Below are positions 28,006-39,200 of a stretch of 64,000 nt of DNA, one piece after another (positions within the stretch are counted from its first letter, which is position 1; each line of letters begins with the position of its first letter). The stretch lies in contig CALSFV010000306.1 of NCBI GenBank assembly GCA_943737045.1, forward strand, positions 152,001 to 216,000. Reading direction: 5' to 3'. A model generated the notes under the pieces. That model did no database searches. It worked only from the letters and a program-made list of their open reading frames with translations, and had not been told where the DNA came from. Made by a program: the position numbers and the translations under genes. This DNA is from Parapristionchus giblindavisi (taxonomy: Eukaryota > Nematoda > Chromadorea > Rhabditida > Diplogasteridae).

Positions 28006-29611
28006 CTATAATAGATAGATCTCTCTGCCTGCACATTTGGAACAACAAGTAATAGTAATATTAGAATATATTGGATCACGTCTACATATTCTATCATCAC
28101 ATGGAGAACGAGAAAATAAATGAGATAGAGAACGAGTTGATAGATCTATTGCACGAGTTGAATATGGAGATGGTAGATATGATGAGATCTAATGAATCAA
28201 TCAATAAAGAGATGATTACTGTAATCTAACCTCTGATAAGAATCGTTGTGCTGCAATAGCAATCGATAATGCTCTACTTGCTCTTGTTCCTTCTTCATCA
28301 GCACGAACTGCCATAGCAAGAAACTTAGCTCTCCATATATCTCTTTCTATTGATAGACTTTCTACTTTATCCATATCAATTGCTAACTAAAACATCTAAT
28401 TGATTGATATAGATGAAGGATAATAATAACCTTCTTAGAATAATCTTCAATCATAGATGCTAATCTAACTTTATCATTCGACATACTCTTCACATATTCC
28501 ACTACATCATTATCCATTGTTGCATTCATTACTCGACGTAATTCCTTCAATCAATATATTATTCTAATCAAACAATACAATAAATATACCTCTCCTCGTC
28601 TCTTCTCTTCTATCAATTGACATTCTAATATTTTGTTTTCTTTTCTTAATTCCTCTATCTGAACAAATGAATGATCAATTAATTAATAAATCCATTGTTT
28701 CATTCATTACTAAAAAAATAAACTAACCTCATCTAATTCATTATTTTTCAATCTTTCTTTTCTTCCATCAACCAATCGATTTCCTTCCAATACAAATTCC
28801 TTATGTTCGTTACTACAAATGATCAAAGATAACATTTCTACATTTGAAACTTCAAATACAAAATGAGAATGGGAGTAGATTAATTAGATAGAAGGAAAAA
28901 TTAAGTTTATCATAAACGATCACAAAAGCCAGACGCCAAGAATATTATGAAAAGCTCGATTCCAACAAACGATATGAAGCTCCGCCCCTTTCTGCGCGGG
29001 CATGGACACCAAGTTCATTTTTCCTCACTCTGAACAGAAATTCTGCCAAAATCGAAAGGTAGCCGAACATCGAAACTATTAATAGGTAGACATCGAGACT
29101 TCGTTACTACAAATGATGGGAGAAAAGGAAAAAATAAGAATGAATGATACTGTAATTAAATATTAATTTCCATTCCTTGGTATAACTAACACCGTTGAAT
29201 ATTCCGTCTCTACAAATCAATAATGATCTACGCGCATTCTTACTCAAGTGACGAGTCTCAACTCGTCCTCGTCTTATGAGATGACAATATCATCACTAAT
29301 AGATTCACTACTAGTTTTCGATGCTGATTATGAATGTTTTCCAAAAGTACCTAATCGATCTGAGTTTCCATAAAATCTTACTTATTAGATGTATATGGTA
29401 TGAGAGTAGGTATAGTAGATGGAGGTTCATTCCATTCATTCTTCTCTTTTCCATTAGCTGCTTTATATGGTTCCCATGGTACAAACTTCTTAGATGATCT
29501 CAATGGATCTCCAGTTAAACGAGAGAATTCATTATATGAAGTAGATATTCGAGATGATGATGATGTTCCTTCTATATTATTGTGTCCATTGTGTATTGAT
29601 GCTACTTCCAT
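28006..29611 (-). CDS. Golgin-45 (BLZF1) orthologue, Golgi coiled-coil tether
   Basis: Six exons. The first (29611 to about 29383) holds a Ser-rich head and [12 protein letters not shown]. Middle exons are charged helical coiled coil, e.g. [15 protein letters not shown] and the [15 protein letters not shown] segment. The exon at 28230-28388 has [20 protein letters not shown], closely matching the DVWRSKFLASRVMADE segment of vertebrate golgin-45. The C-terminus reads [21 protein letters not shown], matching the vertebrate CC-x2-C tail. In mammals that tail coordinates zinc and docks into the GRASP55 PDZ region. The protein therefore probably links the Golgi matrix to Rab/GRASP partners. The start was chosen because TTTAG lies 20 bases upstream (29631). 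It is the last gene of a co-oriented cluster with a 254-base spacer after the preceding gene. Confidence 0.85.
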
Positions 29612-29630
29612 TAGGAAAAGACAGAGAGAT

Positions 29631-29645
29631 CTAAACAAACACATT
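29631..29645 (-). promoter_or_regulatory. Probable trans-splice acceptor of golgin-45
   Basis: The minus strand reads GTTTGTTTAG and then a 19-base leader to the ATG at 29611. In an internal operon position this would be an SL2-type site. Confidence 0.4.
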
Positions 29646-29864
29646 CATTCACAATTACAAAAATACGTTAGAATTCTTCTTTTTCTTCTTGAGTAGTAGC
29701 AATAGTGAAATGGAAAATAGATATCATGATGGGAAAGAGCCATTAGTATACACAAAATCTGATAGACATATACTAATCTTTATCTATCAAACTCGTAGAA
29801 TAACATTAACAGGGAAATTCAATTGTAAAATGTACAAAAATAAATATAATCATAAATGAAGATA

Positions 29865-30698
29865 TTATTTACTCATCAATTGATAAGTATTAGCTTTCAT
29901 TTCACTTTCAATTGATCGAATCTTAGCTAATATTCCTTGTGAACATGCTGATAAAAGTGTTGACTTCTTCCTTTTTCCTATTCCAATTATTATCCTATAA
30001 TAGATTCAATGATCATATATTGATTAGATAAAGATGACTAACTTGACAATCTTCATAGCTTCTTTAGTATATCCTTGTTGTGCATGAGATAATGCAAGAT
30101 ATAAACAACATCTAGCTTCAGTTATTGGATCTTGTAATACTCGAGCTATTCTTAATTGACGAAGTGATATATCATGAGCTACTTTAGTCTATAATATTAT
30201 CAATCTACAATTTATATGAATATAGAATACAAACATGAGCAATATCATAATCAGCTAAGGCTGAATATGCTCCTCCCAATGTTGATAATGTCCACATTGT
30301 TCTTTCTAAGTCTAAATACTTTAGAAATAATGAATGAATACGAATCTCCCTACAATGAAGATTACGATATATTGATTGATAGAGTATGGTATTCATACCA
30401 TGACATACAAATCGATACAATAGGAGTACCTCCATCTACTCGGATACGATAGGATAATGGCTACAATGATGATATATTAAAAGAATAGAATAGAATAAGA
30501 CAAATGACTAACTTGATCAGATGATATTCCTTTCTTCTTACGATAATATAGAGAAATGGGAGATTGATCATATTGAATAGAATGAATAAGAAATGATAAA
30601 AGTGAAGGATTACATTTGAGTGGAATGATAGAATGATAATCATTTGTATTATATGAACAACTTGGTCTATTCACCCATATATATCCTCCATCTATCAT
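29865..30698 (-). CDS. Conserved helical (TPR-like) protein, function unknown
   Basis: Five short exons. The start MIDGGYIWVNRP at 30698 lies one base after an acceptor TTTAG. An in-frame ATG further upstream is probably intergenic. The middle reads IHSLFLKYLDLERTMWTLSTLGGAYSALADYD-type sequence, then SLRQLRIARVLQD and a helix pair ARCCLYLALSHAQQGYTKEA. The alternating small and large residues resemble a tetratricopeptide-like repeat. The C-terminus is a basic helix ending NTYQLMSK. The sequence feels conserved (low-complexity-free, regular), but I cannot name the family. It sits 208 bases after the pseudouridine synthase gene and 254 bases before golgin-45, in the same orientation. Confidence 0.7.
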
Positions 30699-30699
30699 T

Positions 30700-30710
30700 C
30701 TAAATATATA
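30700..30710 (-). promoter_or_regulatory. Probable trans-splice acceptor of the helical-repeat gene
   Basis: The minus strand reads TATATATTTAG immediately followed by AATG. The AG ends one base before the start codon, which strongly suggests spliced-leader addition and fixes the start. Confidence 0.5.
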
Positions 30711-30906
30711 ATAGATACCCATAGTTCAAATATTACTCAGATTATATCAGAGATAGTCATTCGGAACAAACCGACATTTCTTCACTCAATGAATTTCACG
30801 TTTAAAAATAAGTATTTATAAAAATGAATCAACAATATACAAGAAAGAATAACAACTAATCAAGAATAACTAAAGTCTATTCACGAGATCTTTGATCATA
30901 TATTAA

Positions 30907-32934
30907 TCATCTTCTTTTGAGAAGTGATAACTTCTTCAGAGCATATACAAAATGAGAAGGAAGAGGAGATTGAATGGAAATATTGGGACGAGTTGAGATT
31001 ATTGATGGAATAGAGATCTATAAGGGGAATGAATGAATGAATGGAGAGAATGAACAAACCTCTTTTCTATGAAGAAACATTGGAAGTTTTGATGATTGAT
31101 TACGTGATAATTGAAGAGCTTCCAATATCTATAATGAATCAATACAATCAATATGAATAGATCAATGAATATACTTGTGATGGATATCTCATTGGTTGTC
31201 CATTCTTTCCTCCATATACATTATCTCCTATTAGAGGTGAACCACATAATGAAAGATGACAACGAATTTGATGTGATACTTCTTTATATTATACAATTAT
31301 TAAGATAATAACTATAATATAAATGATACCAGATGTTGTCTCAATATCAACCAATGAATGTGATTCTGTTCCTTTTTCAACCTTTACTTTTGTACTCAAT
31401 TTCATTCCTTTTTTCTCTCCTTCTTTTGCTCCATATAACTATAATATCATCAATCAATACATTCAAATACAATATGAATATACCTTTAATTGTCCATTCT
31501 TAGTTGATTTCATCAATGGAGTTTGAATTGAAATATTATTACTAGGTAGTTTACCACGAACAATACCACATGATCTCTATAATGAATAAGAGATTAGATT
31601 ACATAGAAGAGATCTCACATAATAGATTAGTTTTCTAAGAACTTTATGATAATACGATAAATAACATAAAGATAAGTAGTTTTATAACTGACCACAATGA
31701 TTTCTCCATTACGAAGTCTTTCTTGTAGTTCACTCTTGAGAAGAGAAGTACTGTAATCAAGTATTGTTTTTTGATATATAGATATAGTAATTACTTACGT
31801 AGCAAATAGAACGATACCAGAACATGATCGATCTAATGTCAGTACTGTATACAATCTTTCACATTTGGGTAGAAGACGATTCTGAAAGATCAAAGATCAA
31901 ATGAATTCAATCAATCAATATAATCTTACCTTAATTGCATTAATTAATCTATCTAATTGTGGTTTACTATTATCATTACTACCAGAATAAGCTAATCCTG
32001 ATGGTTTATCCAATGCTAACATATTTCCTTAAATGAAAAGATGTTATCAAGAATACAATATAAATTATATTAACCATCATTGTATACAATACAATTAGAC
32101 AGATGATCTATCAATTGATCATTATTCATATTCCAAAATGGAATGAATTGAGATCTGATATCATCTAATCCAGATGAATATGATGAATCATCTACTAATG
32201 ATATACTCTATAATATAATCAATATTCATTCCATTATTTCACATTGATATTATTAACCTGAACTTTCTTATTCTTTTTCTTCTCAGTATTCCTTCTGATA
32301 GTATTCATAGTATGTGTATCACTCGATTCATTATCCATTCCAATATGTTCATCACTTAAATATCTCTACATATATTAGAATACACTTCATTGGTCTATTT
32401 CATTGGGCGGGAAATTTCTCCGTTTTCCAGGGGTCCAATTTTGTTCGAAAAATCGAGTAAAGAAATATTAAGAATGAAAAGTTGAAACTATAAGTGAAGT
32501 CCCGCCCATCCCAGTAGCATACCCTATACTTCTATCTATTCTTTCTTCTCTATTGAAGTATTGTTCTTCCCATATATCTCTTATTTCTTCATTTCCTTTC
32601 ATCATCTTCATATTCTCATCTATTCTTCTTCTATCTCTCAATTCAGGGAAGAATGAAGCATCAATGAAATCAGTTCCATCCATTTTAGATAATTCATTCT
32701 CATCAATATCATCTCTATTACTAATTACTCTCTACAATCAAATATATTACAGTATATTCATATTTGTAACCATTAGGGTACCTTTGATACACTTTCATTA
32801 TTATCTATTACTCTTTTCTCCTTTTCATTTGATTTATTCTCATATGATGACTGTATATATTGAATACCAAAGAAATCATCATCTTCATTACGTAAAGATG
32901 ATGATGATGATGACATCTTAATCAATCTATCCAT
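30907..32934 (-). CDS. RluA-family RNA pseudouridine synthase (RPUSD3/4-like)
   Basis: About 12 exons. An N-terminal Ser/Asp-rich head and a charged linker precede the catalytic domain, which begins near GNMLALDKPSGLAYSGS (about 31990). The active-site region reads LYTVLTLDRSCSGIVLFAT (about 31800-31880). It keeps the catalytic aspartate of the LD motif but differs from the usual HRLDxxTSG. Later motifs are KEVSHQIRCHLSLCGSPLIGD (about 31200-31290), the conserved HQIRxHL element, and NVYGGKNGQ. The C-terminus LHRKE...LPSHFVYALKKL matches the end of RluA enzymes. The product isomerises uridine to pseudouridine, and the closest animal members act on mitochondrial RNAs. An upstream in-frame start at 32934 (MDRLIK) lies two bases after TATACAG and was preferred to 32916. 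No clear targeting peptide. Confidence 0.85.
32404..32508. repeat. Short inverted-repeat insertion in an intron
   Basis: TGGGCGGGA at 32404-32412 is the exact reverse complement of TCCCGCCCA at 32500-32508, enclosing about 87 bases. It is GC-richer than its surroundings. No clear target duplication was found, so it may be a degraded MITE. Confidence 0.45.
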
Positions 32935-32936
32935 TA

Positions 32937-32948
32937 CTGTATAATACT
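32937..32948 (-). promoter_or_regulatory. Probable trans-splice acceptor of the pseudouridine synthase gene
   Basis: The minus strand reads GTATTATACAG then TA and the ATG at 32934. It lies 314 bases after the drg-1 stop. Confidence 0.4.
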
Positions 32949-33248
32949 CTAGCTATATAGATATAGATTGTACGAATCAACGTCTCATCATTTGAATAAG
33001 ACATATCGATTATTCATTCACCCAATATCCATTTATCCGAGAAACGAATGAGAGACAAAAAGAATGATAGCAGATAACGAAGAGAAGATAACAAACATAA
33101 ACAGAACAACATTTAACATTTAATTAAAAGAGAGACAATGAAATATCTATATTTAGAGAGGAATATATGATTACTGGTGAAGATGTTTCAATCAACGGGG
33201 ATAAATCAAACACATACTTTTAGATGATAAGAAATGAATGAAGAATGA

Positions 33249-36200
33249 TTATATCCTATAATATAATCATTATATCAACGCTATTGAATAGATAAAGATG
33301 AACATACTTCTTAACAACTTGTACTACATCTTCATCATTGAGAACATGTTCCTTTCCTACTCTTTGTGGATTATGCTTCACTGAACTTCCCCATACAAGA
33401 GCACTACAATCAATCAATACTATCTCTATCTATTGATTGATTCAATGTATACCATTTAAAGTCCTTCTGTAGTGTTTTATGAATCTTAAGACATAGATCA
33501 TCAACACTTCTCGCATCAGATTTCAATACAATTGGAGAAGCATAATCAGGTAATTGACCCTTTGGTTTTGTATAACTATAAAGAGATCAAAGATCAAATT
33601 GATTGAATACATGGACATACGTTCTAATGAGACTGAGATATAACCACATCTTATCAAGTAGATCATCGAAATTCCATTTGTGATGGGCAGAGATTGGAAC
33701 ACAATGAGGAATCTATAATACATTATGTATGATACAATATAGAACACATTATTATTTATTTCTTATTTACCATAAATAAAGTACGTTTTCAAGACAAAAA
33801 AATAGCTCCTACCGTCAAAACGAAAAAAGTGACATTTTTCAAAAAAATTGAAAAATTTTGACAAAAGTTCAGAAGATTCCCTGTTTGAGCATTTTTAAAC
33901 ATCTTGATGATGTATTATCTAAGGTTTTTCATTGTGGATGTGTTTGCCTAATGCAGTTATGCACGACAAAAGTGAAAAAATTAATCGGGAACGCTCCACA
34001 GCAGAATTGGTATACTGTAGCATACTGTAGAATCTTACTGTAAAACTGCTGCCATCGAGCTTTTTCGTCTAATAATGGTTATATATAGCATTACCTGATT
34101 TCCTATAGCGAATTTGCACTGTTTGGATCTAGTCAAAGATCAGGCTGCAAAAGTGGTATACTGTAGAAAATCCTACCGTATACCAGTTTCACAAAACAGC
34201 GTTCACTGTGATTTATTTCAAAATTATTCTTCACAGGTAAATTAGACAAGCTCAGAGATGCTCAAATACCCTATTATCAAATAAAAAATAGCAACCCCAT
34301 TTAGATATCATGATTCAAAATTTTCAAAATCTTGTGAACTTTTGTCAAAATTTTTGACAAATGTTTCACTTTTTTCGTTTTGACGGTATTATGCACAATA
34401 TACAGCATAGTATCAATCACACCATCATTACATATATACATATCGTTTGCCCCCCCCCCCCCAATGGGAATAGATAAATATATAATAGACTGAATACCTT
34501 GTAGATGATATCCAATTCTTCAATAGAGATCTGATCAATCTTATTGAGTACATAGATACATGGAATGTATACCTACAGAGATAAATAGATCGATTCAATC
34601 AATCAATATATAGTTAATTTACTCTATTTCCTTCAATAACATCAATAAGATCTTCAGCAGTGGCATCATATCTCAATGTGATATCAGCATTATGAATCTT
34701 ATATTCAGCTAGAATGGTCTTCACTATATCATTATCCAATTCAGATTGAGGAACCTATAATGGAATTGAATGAATGAATGAATCATATAGAGTATAGGTA
34801 TGAACAAACGAGACAAGTCAGATTAAGTCCTCCTTTTTCCTTCTTTTTAAATGCAATATTTGGTGGTTGTTTATTCAACCGAATACCAAATCCTTCCAAT
34901 TCATATCTTAATCAATCAATCAATTACAGTACTCCTTCATCTATCTATCAACTTACTCGATAAGTTTCTTATGTTGTAATGGTTTCATAACATCCAATAC
35001 AATTAGAATGAGAGAACATGTACGGGCAACTGTAAACAAGATATATTACATTATTAAATTAAGGAATCAATATATTCTATCTATATCATATCCTATTCTC
35101 AATTAACTTTTATTGATTCAAATGAAATAGATATGATTTCACTCTATCCTTTCCGTTCCCAATCCCCTCCTTCTTCTTCTTCCTCTCTATCCCATCATTT
35201 ATTATTCTGAATGCATACAAGATAAATACACAAGACTCTACATAAAAGAGAAAGAATAGAATAAAAGGAGAATAGAAGGAATGGTTTATGAATGATTTCA
35301 TATCAATTCAATATAACCTATATACACTCTTATTCTTCTCATATATTTATACATATATTTCATACTTCACACGTCTCTCAATCATCCATCAAATATGTCT
35401 CGACTGAGAAAAGGAAAGGGGGAGGGGAGGGGAGGGGAGAGAGTTGAGCATTCATTCCTCAGTCATACAGAAGTATTCATTCTATTCAATATAGTGACTA
35501 TTCATTCATCCTTTCCAACTCTACGCTTCTCTTCTTCTACTTCATCTCAATATGAAGGAAAAGGAAATGAGTATATACTCTTAAAGTAGATGAAAGAGTG
35601 AGAGAGAGATAGACAATATGAATGAATAGATGAAGAGATGGAAGATATAATGGGATCATCTAACACTTTATCATACTTCATATACTCTATTACTCTATAT
35701 TCTCTTATCTCACTTAATCTTTTATCCCATCTATCTATCCTCTTTTTTCTCTTCAACATCCCCTAGAGAGAAAAGAAAAGCACAAGAGAAGAAGAAGTAG
35801 TCTTCCTATTCCCTCCTCCCTTCCATCCTCCTCTCTCAATCCTATATATTCTCTATCTATACTCCATACCTGCAATAACTTGTCTTCCTCTTCCTTTTCC
35901 ATCCTTGGCTCCTTCAATAATTCCAGGAAGATCCAACAATTGAATCTTTGCTCCTTTGTATCTACAACACTACATTACACAGCTCATATCTACAGTAAAT
36001 GAATAAATGATAAAGATTACAGTATACCTAATAACACCAGGTACGGTAGTAAGAGTGGTGAATTCATATGCAGCCACTTCAGAATATACTCCTGCTAGAT
36101 TAGATAGAAGAGTCGATTTGCCTACTGATGGAAAACCTGAATACAAGTACATTATTAATGAATGTGATTCATTTGAAGAGTTTACTGGAATGAATGAATG

Positions 36201-39200
36201 ATTGATTTGATATTAGATATATGATAATGTATTGATATCTCTATATTATTGTCCCTCTTCCTTCTAATATCGAATAGACCACATCCACGAGTAATGTTGT
36301 GTGTGTGAAAAGAGAGTAGAGAGAGAGAGGAAGAAGGATAGGAAGAAGGAGGGGAGAAATGGGAGGAGTCTATCTATCTATCTCTCTCTTTTCTTCTCTC
36401 TTCATCTAGTCATTTTAAGTCATGGAATGATTCCTTCATCATCTTCATCTATTCATCTAATCTAATCACTCCATTCATTATAATGGATAGACGACTCGGC
36501 GGGGGGATATCCTCCCGCCGTGTCTATCTATCTATCCCTTCTTATTCTATTATCATTCTTCTACTACTTCATCTACCTATCATCTCTTCATCTTCATCTT
36601 CATTCTTCATATGCAATATAGATACAGATTATAAATGTATCTGTCAGAATGAAACATCTCCATCCCTTCCCCCTCCATCTCCATCAATTCCTCCATGTTC
36701 TTCCATCATAAAGGTAATCATCATTCATCATATCCATGGTTATTCATTTCCTTCCTTCTTCATCATCTTCATACTTCGTTGTCTTCTTCTTCTTCTCTTT
36801 ACTTCCTTTCCACTTCACTCTTTCCTCTCCCTCTCCTTCAGCTTCTCTTTCATTCTTCTATTCGTCAATACCTGACGACGTCCTCTTTATTCTTCTCTCT
36901 CTACACATGTTCATTTCAATGAAGAGAGATAGAATAGATAAAGATGTAGTGAGAAGACTGGATAGATAGATAGATAGAGGAGGATAACAATTAGTCCCTA
37001 AAGAATAGATAGATAGACAAGGTATTTCAATAGACTATCAAGATAACAACAATATAGTATATATAACAATATGAGAATGAAAGAAGAAAGGAATATATTC
37101 CTTTACTCTTCTATTCTCTCTGTTTTGTTTCTATTAAGAGTAGAAAGCATGGATAGAGGGATGGATGGAGAGGAGGGAGAGAATAGAAAGAGGAAAGGGA
37201 AAAATATGAGTCGTTCTTTCTTTCCTTTCTCTTCATCCTTCTTTGGTTTCCCGATAACTCTGCCATAGGAAAAGCAAAAACGATGAGGGATGAGGGCTAC
37301 ATCTAAAGAAGAAGAGAAGGAGAAGAAGAAAAGGAGAGGATTTCAGACTCTCCCCTTCTCCTTCTAGCTTTCTTATCCTTCTACTTCTCGTACTGATAGC
37401 TATGTAATAGAATCATTTAGAGTAAGGAAAAGTAGAATAGAGTAGTAAAGAGCCGATTGTGAGAGAGAATAATATTCATGTAAAGGATATAGATACTTCT
37501 CATTCCTCTCTTATATGTATTCTATCATCATCCTTCTTCTTCTTCTCTTTCTTTAAAAGAACTTCTTCATGAGTTAATCCACTTCTACTCTTTCTTCTTT
37601 CTCTATTCATAATCTCTTCTTCTTCTTCTTCTTCTTCTAGTCAATGGACAGTGGTTAGAAGTTAAGAAGGGATAGAGTTCACTTCGAAAGATAGATGATG
37701 ATAGTAGAAAGATGAATAGAAGAGAAGAGAAGAGAAGAGAAGAGTGTAGATGAAAGATATAGAAAAAGTGAACGACAACACCTGTTGGTCCATTACCTCT
37801 TCATCTATTTATCACTATCATCATAATAGTAATAATATATAGATATACTTGTAGGTTGATTCATTGCCATCTGTTGATATGAGAGTGAGACATGTTAACT
37901 TCTCATCTAATCTATCCACTGGAGAGAAATATGAAAAGTATTTCAAGAGACGAATAGCTAATATTATATCAAATGATTGTGAAAAGAATACAAATCAATG
38001 TCCTGGATTAGGATTACGATTGAATGAGGTATTCATTCATTCAATCATTCAATCAATCAATCAATAATATATCAATGATGACGTCATATACACAATATAG
38101 ATAGTGTAGAGTGTATTCAGAGTTCATCACCTCATGATGATATAATATATGGTATGGATCGAGATGATCCTCTTATTACTCAGGACAATGTATTGATTCT
38201 ACGACTACAATCTGAACCACTCAATGTTACTCGTATTCTATTCAACGTTATCAAGACTTCTACACTATCTAAAGCATCCCATCTCACTCCCAATGATATA
38301 CTTGATCCTGTCAAGGTATCATCTATCAATCCATTCAATCATCTATTCATTCATATTTATTATAGGTTAAGTTCATCCTTGGTAGTCAACGTGCCCCATT
38401 ATCTCGGGTACTTGGAGGAATAAGAATACAAAGTGTAAGAGTTGGTAAAGTAGATGGAAGAGGAGATGAAGGATATATACCATCTACTATTATATCATCC
38501 AATCAATCAGAACAAGAACCAAAAGAAGGAAAAGATAATACAAGATTGATTGTATTTGTGTCTATTGTTGGAACCTTCTTTGTTATCTGTTATATTATTG
38601 GAGGATATAGACTATATAGGTAAAGAAACCAAACATATCCATCACATTTTCTATCTATTCATTTCAATTCAGAGATTGTCAAAAGAGAAAGAAGAAGAAA
38701 GCAACTGAAGAATCTCAGATGATTGATAAAGAGAATGAGAAGAAGAAATCAATCAATTATGGTACAATCAATAATCATCCAAATGGAGGAATGAATACTG
38801 TAATAGAGGAACCAGTTGAGGTACTTAACATATAGATACAGTACTCAAGTTCTCAATGTATTCATTCAGAAAGAAACATCATTTGTGACAATAACTCGTC
38901 CTCATGTAATGAGTGATAGACAAGCTCGTTTAATGTTTGGATGTGATCCATCTCAATTACCTAAAGAAGCTTCATTTGATGGAGGAATAGATGGAATGAA
39001 TCAATCAATACCATCATCATATCAACAACATCATTCATCTCCATCACAACGACATCATCCATCTGTACCTGCTGTAGTTCTTCTATCATCTCATTCATTA
39101 TCAAGAGATTCACCATTAGCTGATACACCTATATCAATCAATGATGATACTATCCCATCTACTACTACTATACCAATCAATCAATCATCATCACCACCTT

